22,148 nt of DNA from assembly GCA_964574335.1 (NCBI GenBank), contig CAZNNH010000097.1, forward strand, positions 1 to 22,148. Reading direction: 5' to 3'. This document shows positions 1 through 7,771 of the stretch, one piece after another. How positions within the stretch are numbered: position 1 is the first letter of the stretch; each line of letters starts with the position of its first letter. Under the pieces are notes generated by a model. It searched no databases. It was not told the DNA's origin and saw only the letters and a program-made list of their open reading frames with translations. This stretch comes from CAZNNH01 sp964574335. Lineage in GTDB: Bacteria; Acidobacteriota; Vicinamibacteria; Fen-336. The position numbers and the translations under genes were made by a program.

Positions 1-856
1 CGACGCGGCGATGGACGCTGCTGGGCTTGTACTGGGAGAAGTCGTGACCGGTCTGAGCGCGTAGCTGGATCAGGATCCTCTTGAACGCGTTCTCGGTCTT
101 GGGCGCCGGGGCTAAGGCGGTGGCGGGCCGGGGAGGCCTGCCGAAGGCATGAGCCACGTAGCCGATGAGCTGAGCGGGCATCTCGGCCGGCGGAAGCTGA
201 TAGTCCACCAGGCCGGTGGCGATGGCGCTGCGCGGCATGCCGTCGTGCTCGGTGGATGCGGGGTTCTGGGCCATCACCATGCCGCCCTCGCCCTTGACGG
301 CCCTGACGCCCAGGGTGCCGTCGCTGCCGGTGCCCGAAAGCACGATGCAGATGGCCCGTTCGCGCTGGTCCTGGGCCAGGGAACGGAAGAAGTAGTCGAT
401 GGGAAGGCGCTGGCCACGGGGCGCGGACGGCTCCATCAGGTGGAGCGTCCCGCCCAGCAAAGCCATGTCGCGGTTGGGCGGAATGATGTAGGCGCAGTTG
501 GGCTTCACTGCCATCCCGTCCTCGACCTCGAAGACCTGCATGCGGGTGTAGCGCCGGATCAGGTCGGTGAGGATGCTCTTGTGGTCCGGGGCCAGGTGCT
601 GCACGAGGACGAAGGCCATGCCGGGATCGGTGTCGGCGGGCATGCCGGAGAAGAAGGCTTCGAAGGCTGCCAGCCCACCAGCCGAGGCCCCGATGCCGAC
701 GACGGGGAACACCGCCGCCGCCGCCCTCTTGGGGTTCGCGAGCGGAGCCTCTGCGGCGACCGGGTCAACCCTCAGCGAGGCTCGTGGCTCGACCGCCGGC
801 TGATCAGGCCGCGATCCCGCCACCCGCTTCGTGCTCTTCGCCCGCTTCGTGGTCAC
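1..856 (-). CDS. CheB/CheR-type hybrid chemotaxis signalling protein, 5' part only
   Basis: The reading frame is open to the window edge and gives the first 285 residues. After a basic, poorly conserved leader of about 48 residues comes a CheB methylesterase domain (about 50-240). The expected catalytic triad is visible: Ser58 in GIGASAGG, His87 in VQHLAPDH and Asp179 in SGTGSDGT. No response-regulator receiver precedes it. From about residue 257 a CheR N-terminal helical segment begins (FKRILIQLRAQTGHDFSQYK). This CheB-then-CheR order without a receiver is typical of large CheB/CheR/PAS(/kinase) hybrids that methylate and demethylate receptors or act in two-component signalling. The start is a GTG at 854-856 with GGGGGAG a few bases upstream; an in-frame stop lies about 50 bases further upstream, so little extension is possible. 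CheB identity is sure; the full architecture is inference. Confidence 0.9.
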   Translation of the reverse strand, partial: MTTKRAKSTKRVAGSRPDQPAVEPRASLRVDPVAAEAPLANPKRAAAAVFPVVGIGASAGGLAAFEAFFSGMPADTDPGMAFVLVQHLAPDHKSILTDLIRRYTRMQVFEVEDGMAVKPNCAYIIPPNRDMALLGGTLHLMEPSAPRGQRLPIDYFFRSLAQDQRERAICIVLSGTGSDGTLGVRAVKGEGGMVMAQNPASTEHDGMPRSAIATGLVDYQLPPAEMPAQLIGYVAHAFGRPPRPATALAPAPKTENAFKRILIQLRAQTGHDFSQYKPSSVHRRV

Positions 857-919
857 ACGATCTCCCCCGCTGTCAACGCTGCCCTTCGGGGCCTGCCCTG
901 GGGTTCATTGGGGAAGGCC

Positions 920-946
920 GTCGAAGTGGAAGTCGAAGTCGAAGTA
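920..946. repeat. Short hexamer tandem repeat in the CheB/nudC divergent spacer
   Basis: About 4.5 copies of GTCGAA, with one GTGGAA variant, lie in the 224-bp spacer between the two divergent starts (856 and 1081). No other clear element was found in this spacer. It could be slippage-prone or a spacer of no function. Confidence 0.6.
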
Positions 947-1080
947 GCACACGCCAACGTCCACGTGGTGCGGGGTAGCTGACGCAGGATAGCGCCGGTC
1001 CCGGCCGCAGGCAAGCAGTGCGCTAGACTCGCGTGAGCGGCCGGTCCACGCCCCGACCGACGTCTGAGGTGGTGCTCCCC

Positions 1081-1977
1081 ATGATCGAGATGCCCTTCGG
1101 TGCGCCGTCTGATTTCGTGGGAGCGGTCCAGCCCCCGGAGGACGCCTCATCAGAGACAATGTGGTTTCTCTTCCGCAAGGGCAAGCTGCTCACCCACGCG
1201 GGTCCGCCCAGCGGCGACGCGCCCGACGACCCGCGCGCCTGGCCTCAGCCCGGCGCCGCCCGTGTTCCCCGCATCGCCAACCCCGAGGCCCTCGGTCTCG
1301 CGCCGCTGAACACCCTCTACCTCGGGAAGCTGGGACAGAGCGCCTGCTACGCCGGATCCGTGGAGGACGGTGTCGCCGCGGCGGAGGGCTTCGCCTGGTA
1401 CGGTCTGCGGGCCCTCTTCTCCGTCCTGAGCGACGCCGAGCTGGCGCTGGCCGGGCGCGCGCTCCAACTCGTGGAGTGGGACCTCACCCACCGCTTCTGC
1501 GGCCGCTGCGCCGCCCCTACCCGGCTGCATACGACCGATCGCTCGCGCGAGTGCCCCGAGTGCGGCCTGGTCGCCTATCCGCGGATGGCGCCCGCGGTCA
1601 TGGCGCTCGTCCGCCGGGACCCCAGACGAGTCCTGCTGGCGCGCAGCGGTCGATTTCCTTCAGGCATGCACAGCGCCCTGGCTGGCTTCGTCGAGCCGGG
1701 CGAGACCCTGGAGCAGACCGTCGAACGCGAGGTGCACGAGGAGGTCGGTGTGCAGGTCACGAACCTGCGCTACTTTGCCAGCCAGCCCTGGCCCTTCCCC
1801 CACTCGCTGATGATCGCCTTCGTGGCCGACTGGGCGAGCGGCGAGATCCGGATCGACGGCGAGGAGATCGCCTCGGCCGAATGGTTCGACGTCGACGCCC
1901 TGCCCCAGCTTCCTCCGCGGATCAGCATCGCGCGACGCCTGATCGACGCGGTGGTGGCTGAGATGGCCGGTGCCTGA
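1081..1977 (+). CDS. nudC: NAD(+)/NADH pyrophosphatase NudC (Nudix hydrolase)
   Basis: A 298-residue cytoplasmic enzyme that splits NADH/NAD+ into NMN(H) and AMP; family members also remove NAD caps from RNA. The zinc ribbon is intact, with Cys140, Cys143, Cys158 and Cys161 (FCGRC, CPECG). The Nudix box follows at about 202-224 (GFVEPGETLEQTVEREV, then HEEVGV). The NudC-specific signature SQPWPFPHS lies at 234-242 and separates this family from other Nudix enzymes. The N-terminal domain (1-135) is of the usual loosely conserved kind. ATG 1081 is chosen because GAGGTGG sits about 8 bases upstream; a GTG at 1033 in the same frame is possible but would add a non-conserved leader. It stands alone, convergent with the phosphatase gene, with one base between the stops. 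Confidence 0.96.
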   Translation: MIEMPFGAPSDFVGAVQPPEDASSETMWFLFRKGKLLTHAGPPSGDAPDDPRAWPQPGAARVPRIANPEALGLAPLNTLYLGKLGQSACYAGSVEDGVAAAEGFAWYGLRALFSVLSDAELALAGRALQLVEWDLTHRFCGRCAAPTRLHTTDRSRECPECGLVAYPRMAPAVMALVRRDPRRVLLARSGRFPSGMHSALAGFVEPGETLEQTVEREVHEEVGVQVTNLRYFASQPWPFPHSLMIAFVADWASGEIRIDGEEIASAEWFDVDALPQLPPRISIARRLIDAVVAEMAGA

Positions 1978-1984
1978 CTCAGGC
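1972..1984. repeat. 13-nt palindrome containing both convergent stop codons
   Basis: GCCTGA-C-TCAGGC is a perfect inverted repeat with a one-base centre. Each arm carries the stop codon of one convergent gene (nudC at 1975-1977, the SpoIIE phosphatase at 1979-1981). There is no loop or T-run, so it is not a credible intrinsic terminator; probably a chance consequence of tight packing. Confidence 0.5.
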
Positions 1985-3427
1985 TTGTCCGGAAGCTCCG
2001 AACCTGGCGACGACGAGGGTCAGGTCGTCCCGGGCTACGGCGGCGCCGACGAAGCCGTCCACCTCCGCCAGGATGGCGTCCCGGAGCTCGTGCGGGCTGG
2101 CGTCCCCGGAGGCCCTCAGCAGGTCGTGCAGCCGGTCCGCGCCGTACTCTTCGCCCGCTGGGCTGGCGGCCTCGGCGAGGCCGTCCGAGTACAGGACCAG
2201 GGTCTCGCCGGGCCGCACCTGGCGGCGCCCCTGCTGGTAACGAGCGTCGGCGAGCACGCCGAGCACAGGGCCCCCCACGTCGAGCGGGGTCAGGTCCGTA
2301 CCGTGATCGCCCTGGCCGAGCAGGACGGGCGGGAGGTGCCCGGCGTTGACGTAGTGCAGCGTGCCGGTCGCCGGGTCGTAGTAGCCCCAGAACATGCTGG
2401 CGTAGCGGTCGCCGGCGGCATCGCCGCACAGCAGCCGGTTCAGGCGCTCCGACTCGCGCTGGTGTTGCGGGCCGGACTCCGTCCACGCGACGGAGCGCAC
2501 CGCGCCGTGGATGACACCCGCCACCAGCGCCGAGGGGACCCCTTTGCCGGCGACGTCGCCGATCACCAGGGCGACCCTTCCGTCGGGCGCGCGGAACGCG
2601 TCGTAGAAGTCCCCGCTCACCTGTTCCGCCGGCCGGTAGGCGGCGGCCAGCCGCACCGGGTCGACGTCATCGGTTCGAGAGGGGAGAAGGGCGGTCTGCA
2701 CCTCTCGAGCGATCTCGAGCTGGGCCTCCAGCCATCGCCGACGCTCGTGGGAGCGGAACGCCACGCCCGCCACCATCACGGTGACCAGCAGGGCCAGCGC
2801 TCCGCTGCAGGCGATCATGAGGCTCTGCCGGATGGGCCCGAGGATGGAAGGGTCCCGGATGACGAGCGGGGCCGCGATCTCCACCGCCAGCAGCGAGCGC
2901 GGACCGCGGCCCATGGCGGCTCCCGACGACGCCGTGGGATCGGCGGGGGCCCCCAGCTCCGTGCCGTAGAGCGGGAAGACCTCGACCAGGACCTCTCCCG
3001 CGGGTGAAGGGATGACCGTGAAGAGAGGCTGGTGAGTGCGGAAGTGATCGCTCTGTTCCTCCGCCGTGAAGGTGCCTGCGAGAACCTTCCCCCGGCGGGC
3101 GAGCACGCTTCCGTCCGGCCGTCGCAGCTCGAGCCACAGCGCGTCATCCAGCGTCGGCCCGGCCTCGGGTGCGAGGATCTCTCCAGGCAGCACGGTTGGC
3201 GCCACGGACTGTCTCAGCCTCTGCTCCAGCCCGGTGACGTACTGGGCCATCAGGTGACGCACCTGCTGGACGGCCAGGATCCGCCGGACCCGGAGGTAGT
3301 CGCTGACGGCGTTCGCCAGCAGCAAGACGGCGAGCAGCGCAGCGACGACGAGCCAGCCGGTGACCCAGCGCCGTGTTCGCACCGCGGTCGAGCGCCGCGA
3401 TCCCGAGACGACCCGCGAAACACCCAC
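1979..3427 (-). CDS. Membrane-bound SpoIIE-type PP2C phosphatase (RsbU-like)
   Basis: A 482-residue protein. A first membrane helix (about 22-42) and a second (about 203-223) enclose an extracytoplasmic sensor segment of about 160 residues. A helical linker (228-248, with REVQTALLP, a common SpoIIE lead-in) leads to a PP2C/SpoIIE domain (250-480). The metal-binding motifs are all present: SGDFYD (271-276), GDVAGKG (290-296), NAGH (361-364), YSDGLAEA (413-420) and DDLT (467-470), so it should be active. Such proteins dephosphorylate a STAS anti-anti-sigma partner in response to an outside signal. The GTG start at 3427 has GGAGGGG just upstream. It lies 178 bp downstream of the HATPase gene on the same strand, which would be its natural antagonist. 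The ligand is unknown. Confidence 0.92.
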   Translation of the reverse strand: MGVSRVVSGSRRSTAVRTRRWVTGWLVVAALLAVLLLANAVSDYLRVRRILAVQQVRHLMAQYVTGLEQRLRQSVAPTVLPGEILAPEAGPTLDDALWLELRRPDGSVLARRGKVLAGTFTAEEQSDHFRTHQPLFTVIPSPAGEVLVEVFPLYGTELGAPADPTASSGAAMGRGPRSLLAVEIAAPLVIRDPSILGPIRQSLMIACSGALALLVTVMVAGVAFRSHERRRWLEAQLEIAREVQTALLPSRTDDVDPVRLAAAYRPAEQVSGDFYDAFRAPDGRVALVIGDVAGKGVPSALVAGVIHGAVRSVAWTESGPQHQRESERLNRLLCGDAAGDRYASMFWGYYDPATGTLHYVNAGHLPPVLLGQGDHGTDLTPLDVGGPVLGVLADARYQQGRRQVRPGETLVLYSDGLAEAASPAGEEYGADRLHDLLRASGDASPHELRDAILAEVDGFVGAAVARDDLTLVVARFGASGQA

Positions 3428-3605
3428 CTGCCCCTCCGATCTTCCGTTGAAGGATACACCCCGAGCCAGCGGGCGCGCCTCGCACGCACGCGGTGCCGAG
3501 GCTCCGTGCGCAGCCGCTCGTCACGGGCTCCAACCTACCGAGAGTACATGGCTCGCAGCACCGTCAACGACTGTGGCTCGGGCTCGGGAGGTCTCTGGCG
3601 ATCTC

Positions 3606-4469
3606 TCAGGCGAGGTGCTTGATGAGCAGCACCTCGTTGCCGTCCTCGCTCAGGATCATCTCATCGACCACGTGCCGGGCGATCAGCAGCCCGAAGCCGC
3701 CGGGGCGCAACCCCATCTCGGCCCGCCGCGCCTGGTGGGCGATCGGGTCGTCCGGGGGGTTGGCGACGGCGGCGTGGGCGAGGGCCCCCTTGGCGAGGCC
3801 GGGACCGGGATCGCGGACGTAGAAGACGATGGTACGCGCGGTGCGGACGGCCGACACCTCCACCACCTGCTCGGGGTCGAAGCCGCCACCGTGCTCCATG
3901 GCGTTCAGCAGGATCTCGCGGAACGCCAGCATCAGGTCGTCGCGCACCGCGTCCGGGATCTCGGGCCGCAGCTCGCTGAGGAACCGAACCACCCGCTCTG
4001 CGGTGAGCAGCCGGCAGTCGACTCGCAACGACAGCCAGTCGCCGGTGGCGGAGCGCACCTCGATCCCGTCGCGCCAGTCGCCGTCCTCGAGCCCGCGCCG
4101 CACCATCGCGGCCAGGTCCTCCTGGTCGATCGGTGAGACGAAGCAGGCGAACACCCTGGCCCGCAGGGCGGCGATCACGCCTTCCGGTGTGACCGCCGGC
4201 GCCAGCACGATGGTGCGTACGCCGGGGCGCACCCCACGCATCTCGTCGAGCAGCGCTAGATCCTCCTCCACGCCGGTCTGCGGGTCGGTGACGACCAGAT
4301 CGTAGGCACACCCACGCAGTCGGCGCAGACAGTCGGCGGCTCCGGCCGCCGTCTGCAGTTGGGCCTCCTCGAGCCCGCGAGACCCTGCGAGCCTCGCCTC
4401 GAAGGCCGCGGCGCCGCCGATCAGGAGGACGCGTCTCGGGGGCGAAGGCGCGCTCGCGTTGCTGGTCAT
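3606..4469 (-). CDS. Degenerate receiver fused to RsbW-like HATPase (anti-sigma/serine kinase type)
   Basis: A 287-residue cytoplasmic protein in two parts. Residues 13-127 have the pattern of a response-regulator receiver, with an Asp62 in VVTDPQ at the phospho-acceptor position. However, the acidic pair after strand 1 is replaced by IGGAA and the conserved C-terminal Lys-Pro by Ser-Pro, so phosphorylation is doubtful. Residues 160-287 form a GHKL HATPase of the RsbW/SpoIIAB type: N-box REILLNAMEHG (184-194), DPGPGL (220-225) and GGFGLLIARHVVDEM (257-271). In partner switching such a domain binds ATP, phosphorylates a STAS protein and holds a sigma factor or another target. The gene follows the RND gene by 50 bp and precedes the SpoIIE phosphatase. 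The ATG start has only a weak ribosome-binding site. Confidence 0.87.
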   Translation of the reverse strand: MTSNASAPSPPRRVLLIGGAAAFEARLAGSRGLEEAQLQTAAGAADCLRRLRGCAYDLVVTDPQTGVEEDLALLDEMRGVRPGVRTIVLAPAVTPEGVIAALRARVFACFVSPIDQEDLAAMVRRGLEDGDWRDGIEVRSATGDWLSLRVDCRLLTAERVVRFLSELRPEIPDAVRDDLMLAFREILLNAMEHGGGFDPEQVVEVSAVRTARTIVFYVRDPGPGLAKGALAHAAVANPPDDPIAHQARRAEMGLRPGGFGLLIARHVVDEMILSEDGNEVLLIKHLA

Positions 4470-4519
4470 GGGAATCGCTCGGGCCGACGCTAGCCGGTCG
4501 CGAGGAACCCGTCAAGCGC

Positions 4520-6841
4520 CTACCCGGTCGGTCCCCCGTCTGGCGTCCGGCCAGGCCGGTCGCGGGAGAAGACCCACAGGGCCGCCGGCAGGGCCGTGAA
4601 GTCGGCCAGCATGGCCAGGCCGAAGGCGAGAGACGTCAGGATGCCGAACTGGCGCATCGGTGGCAAGCCTGAGAGGACCAGGGCCAGGAAGCCGCCGGCG
4701 TTGATCACGGTGGTGAAGACGATGGCGTGGCCGGCGATGCGGAGCGAAAAGGAGAGCGCTTCCTCCGTCGAGGCCCCGTTGCGCCGCTCCTGAAAGTGGT
4801 AGAAGAAGTGGATCTGGTCGTTCTCGGTGGCTCCCAGCACCGCTGTCGCGATCAGGATGGTGGCGACGTTGAAGGGAATGCCGGTCACCCGCATCACCAG
4901 AAACATCACCAGGATCGCGAAGACCGATGGCACCATGGCGGTGAGTCGCATCGGCCCGCTCTTGAAGACCAGCAGGAACGTCGCGAAGATGATGGCGAAG
5001 GTGATGGCGAAGCTATTGACGAGCGTCGGAACCAGTTGGGCGGCGACGCTTTTCTCCAGCACTCCCCTTCCGACGATCCGATAGGAGCAGTCGGCGAGTG
5101 CCGGCGCGGCGGCTTCGGTCGTCCGCCAAGCGTGACGCACCGCCTGCTCGAGGGCGGGCAGCCCGCCGTCGTCGCCAGCCCGCGACGTCACCGTCAGATA
5201 GGTCGAGCTAAGCGTCGACATGTCGACCCATCGGCGCAGGGCGGGCTCCTCGAGCAGCAGCAGCTCGAGGTCGCCGATCAATCGGGACATCTCGGCAGGG
5301 TCGGCGGGCAGGCGGTCGCCCAGCCCGGACGCATAGCGGCGCAGGCGCAAGAGCGAAGGCAGCCCGACCACCGAGCCCACCGATCTTTCGCGCCGCAGGC
5401 TCTCCGTGAGCGCGTCCAGCGCCGAGATCGTCTCCGGTTCGATCGCGCCGTTCGGTGGGGTGGTCACCCAGACCGCCACCGACGTGAGCCCGAGGATCTG
5501 GTTGCTGTAGACCCGGGTGTCCCGGGCGATCGGCAGGTCCGGGTCGACGTAGTCGAGGGCCTCGGTCTGCAGCCGCATCGGCGCCAGGAGACCTGGCAGG
5601 CCGAGCAGGGCCACCAGGCCGGCGGCGGCCAAGATGCCGGAGCCCACCAGCAGGAAGAAGCGCCAGCGGTACGACCACTCCGGCAGGACGGCGGCGAGGC
5701 GAAGCACCCAGCGGCCGGCGACGGCGCGCTGCTGGCGGGTGGGGGGGCGCAGGATGGCCAGCAGGGCGGGATAGAAGGTGAAGCAGACCAGCCACGCGAT
5801 CGCCAGACCCGCGGCCGTCCAGACGCCGAGCTGCCGGACCGGCCGGATCTGCGAGACCGCCAGGGCGCCGAAGCCGACGGCTGCCGCGAAGATCGACGCG
5901 CTGACCGCCACCAGCTTGTTGGCCAGGGCCGACACCCGATGCTCCTCGAGGAGAGACCCGGGTGGCTGGTCCACGAAGCGGGAGTGAAGGTAGACGAGGC
6001 TGGCCGTGGTGGTGATCATCAGGGTGAGGGGAACCAGCGGCGCGACGATCGTGAAGCCGAAACCGATCAGCCCACCGAAGCCGATCCCCAGCACCAAGGC
6101 GACGCCAAGAGAGAGCAGCAGCACCAAGAGCGCCCGAAAGGACCGGTACAGCCCCAGCGTCAGCAGGATGACGAACACACCGAAGACCGGGAGGTAGCGC
6201 AGGCTGGCCGCGCCTGTCTCGCGCTCCAGCCAGGATTCCAGCCACGGCGCTCCGACCCGACGGATGGCGGCGATGCCGGCTCGTCCCTCCGGGCTCGCCG
6301 AGACCTGGTCGACCGCGGCCAACACGCCGGCCAGGGCGGTGTCGCGCTCGCCGGGCGTCGCCACGTCGAGGGCCAGCACGATGGCCAGGAAGTGATCGCC
6401 GATCAGGCCCTGATCACGAAAGAACGGGGTGCCCGAGACCAGACGCAGCAGCTCCTCGCCCGCCTCCGGCCGGGCCGCGCCCGGTCGCATGCGCTCCCAG
6501 ACGGTCAGCACCGAGTAGGTGGTGACGTTGGGAACCCGGTCGGCAGCCTGCTGCAGCGACAGCAGGGCCGCCAGCGTCGGCTCGGAGAGAGGATCCTCGG
6601 CCTCGACCAGGAGCACGGCCACCGGGGCATCCGGGAAGACCCGCTGGAAGTCCCGGGTCGCCGCCACCGCGGGATTGGAGGCGACCACCATCCGCTCCAC
6701 GGCGCTGTCCCTCGGGATGCCCAGCGACAAGAGGAGCGCGCCCGGGACCGTCAGGGTGTAGCCAGCGACGATCCACCAGCGCAGGAGCAGGACCTTTCTG
6801 AAGATCGCCTCGACGCGTGGGTTTGTGGCGAGCGTGCTCAT
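4520..6841 (-). CDS. RND/MMPL-superfamily exporter
   Basis: A 773-residue inner-membrane protein with the duplicated RND plan: one helix (about 17-40), a large periplasmic loop, a block of about five helices, then a helix at about 390-412, a second loop and a final helix block. It is shorter than tripartite AcrB-type pumps and resembles the COG1033 predicted exporters that move lipids or hydrophobic compounds. The likely proton-relay position in the second half keeps acidic residues (GATENDQIHFF), while the matching first-half helix (LMITTTASLVYLHSRF) has none. ATG 6841 is chosen because the protein then begins just before the first helix; the frame continues upstream to 7048 but would overlap the divergent gene and add a low-complexity leader. 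No clear ribosome-binding site precedes this ATG. Substrate unknown. Confidence 0.88.
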   Translation of the reverse strand: MSTLATNPRVEAIFRKVLLLRWWIVAGYTLTVPGALLLSLGIPRDSAVERMVVASNPAVAATRDFQRVFPDAPVAVLLVEAEDPLSEPTLAALLSLQQAADRVPNVTTYSVLTVWERMRPGAARPEAGEELLRLVSGTPFFRDQGLIGDHFLAIVLALDVATPGERDTALAGVLAAVDQVSASPEGRAGIAAIRRVGAPWLESWLERETGAASLRYLPVFGVFVILLTLGLYRSFRALLVLLLSLGVALVLGIGFGGLIGFGFTIVAPLVPLTLMITTTASLVYLHSRFVDQPPGSLLEEHRVSALANKLVAVSASIFAAAVGFGALAVSQIRPVRQLGVWTAAGLAIAWLVCFTFYPALLAILRPPTRQQRAVAGRWVLRLAAVLPEWSYRWRFFLLVGSGILAAAGLVALLGLPGLLAPMRLQTEALDYVDPDLPIARDTRVYSNQILGLTSVAVWVTTPPNGAIEPETISALDALTESLRRERSVGSVVGLPSLLRLRRYASGLGDRLPADPAEMSRLIGDLELLLLEEPALRRWVDMSTLSSTYLTVTSRAGDDGGLPALEQAVRHAWRTTEAAAPALADCSYRIVGRGVLEKSVAAQLVPTLVNSFAITFAIIFATFLLVFKSGPMRLTAMVPSVFAILVMFLVMRVTGIPFNVATILIATAVLGATENDQIHFFYHFQERRNGASTEEALSFSLRIAGHAIVFTTVINAGGFLALVLSGLPPMRQFGILTSLAFGLAMLADFTALPAALWVFSRDRPGRTPDGGPTG

Positions 6842-6847
6842 TCCACG

Positions 6848-6858
6848 GCTATCATAGC
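6848..6858. promoter_or_regulatory. Palindromic -10-like element in a 29-bp divergent spacer
   Basis: GCTAT-C-ATAGC is a perfect 11-nt palindrome and the only AT-rich patch between the divergent starts at 6841 (minus) and 6871 (plus). It offers TATCAT to the plus strand and TATGAT to the minus strand. If TATGAT is used, transcription would begin only a few bases before the exporter ATG, giving a nearly leaderless mRNA, which fits the missing ribosome-binding site there. No good -35 box was found on either side. Confidence 0.4.
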
Positions 6859-6870
6859 GGTCCCGTTCAG

Positions 6871-7770
6871 ATGGCGACTCAGGGCTCTTCCCCGTCGAAC
6901 CGCCGGTGCCGGCTCGGAGGCCACCCGGCTCGCCTCGTCGTCGTCGCCCTGGCCGGGCTGGCGGCGGCAGGCTGGGCCGAGGCCGCCGAGCGACCCGTGA
7001 CCCTGGTGGTGTGCGCGCCGGGCTATCCGGGCTCGACCACCGAGGCACAGCCGGCGATGGATGCTCTGGCGAGGGTGGCGGCGGCGGCGGCGGGGTGGTC
7101 TCCGGGAGAGCTGAGGGCCATCTACTTCGAGACCGAGCCGGCCGGCCTCGACCGCCTGGCGGCGCCCGATGCCGCTCTGGCCCTGGTGCCGCTTCCGTTC
7201 TGGCTGCAGCACCGGGAGGCTCTCGGGCTCTCCCCGAGGCTGCAGGCCGTGCCCGAGGGGGGCGAGGCCGCCCAACGCTGGAGCCTGGTCGCGGCGGCAG
7301 GAGTGGTGAAGGGTCCGAGCCAATTGGCGGGCTTCGAGATCCTCTCGCCCGCCGGCTACGCGCCCCGCTTCATCCGTGGGCCGGTGCTCGGCTCCTGGGG
7401 CCCGCTGCCACCGAGCGTGGCCATCACCTTCTCGAGCGCCGTGCTGACCGGCCTGCGAAAAGCGGCCGACGGTGCCCGGGTGGCGGTGCTCCTCAACGCG
7501 ACCCAGAGCGCCGCCCTGCCGAAGCTTCCGCTTGCGGATCGCCTGGAGATGGTCGCCCGCAGCGGCCCGCTGCCGGTGGCCGTGTTGTGTCTGGTCAGGG
7601 CCCGGATCCCCGCCGACGAGGCGGCGTCCTTGTTGGCGGGCCTGGCCTCGCTCCACCACCACCCTGCCGGCGCACAGGCACTGGCTGGGGTCCGCCTGAC
7701 GCGCTTCGTGGATGCCGACCAGCACGCTCTTTCGGCAGCTCGCGACGCCTTCGAGCAAGCCGGGGAGTGA
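6871..7770 (+). CDS. Secreted PhnD-like substrate-binding protein
   Basis: A 299-residue protein with a Sec signal peptide: Arg-rich start, hydrophobic core LVVVALAGLAAAGW (22-35) and AEA cleavage site near residue 37-39. The mature part begins with a strand, VTLVVCAPGYPG, and later ALALVPLPFWLQHREALGL and KGPSQLAGFEILSPAGYAPRF. These follow the pattern of the PhnD-like (phosphonate/phosphite or transition-state-type) periplasmic binding fold, where a DAALVPLPF-like stretch and a hinge segment surround the ligand. No ABC permease or ATPase is adjacent; instead the gene is followed one base later by a TPR lipoprotein and faces an RND exporter. The ATG at 6871 has only a poor ribosome-binding site. 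Family assignment is moderately sure; the ligand is unknown. Confidence 0.75.
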   Translation: MATQGSSPSNRRCRLGGHPARLVVVALAGLAAAGWAEAAERPVTLVVCAPGYPGSTTEAQPAMDALARVAAAAAGWSPGELRAIYFETEPAGLDRLAAPDAALALVPLPFWLQHREALGLSPRLQAVPEGGEAAQRWSLVAAAGVVKGPSQLAGFEILSPAGYAPRFIRGPVLGSWGPLPPSVAITFSSAVLTGLRKAADGARVAVLLNATQSAALPKLPLADRLEMVARSGPLPVAVLCLVRARIPADEAASLLAGLASLHHHPAGAQALAGVRLTRFVDADQHALSAARDAFEQAGE

Positions 7771-7771
7771 G

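Noticed and set aside
149..982. 277-codon plus-strand frame with a VEVEVEVEV tract.
   Set aside because: It is the antisense of the CheB gene; the tract comes from the hexamer repeat.
4727..7000. 757-codon plus-strand frame opposite the RND gene.
   Set aside because: Low-complexity Arg/Gln/Asp-rich translation with no domain; the minus strand has clear membrane helices and RND layout.
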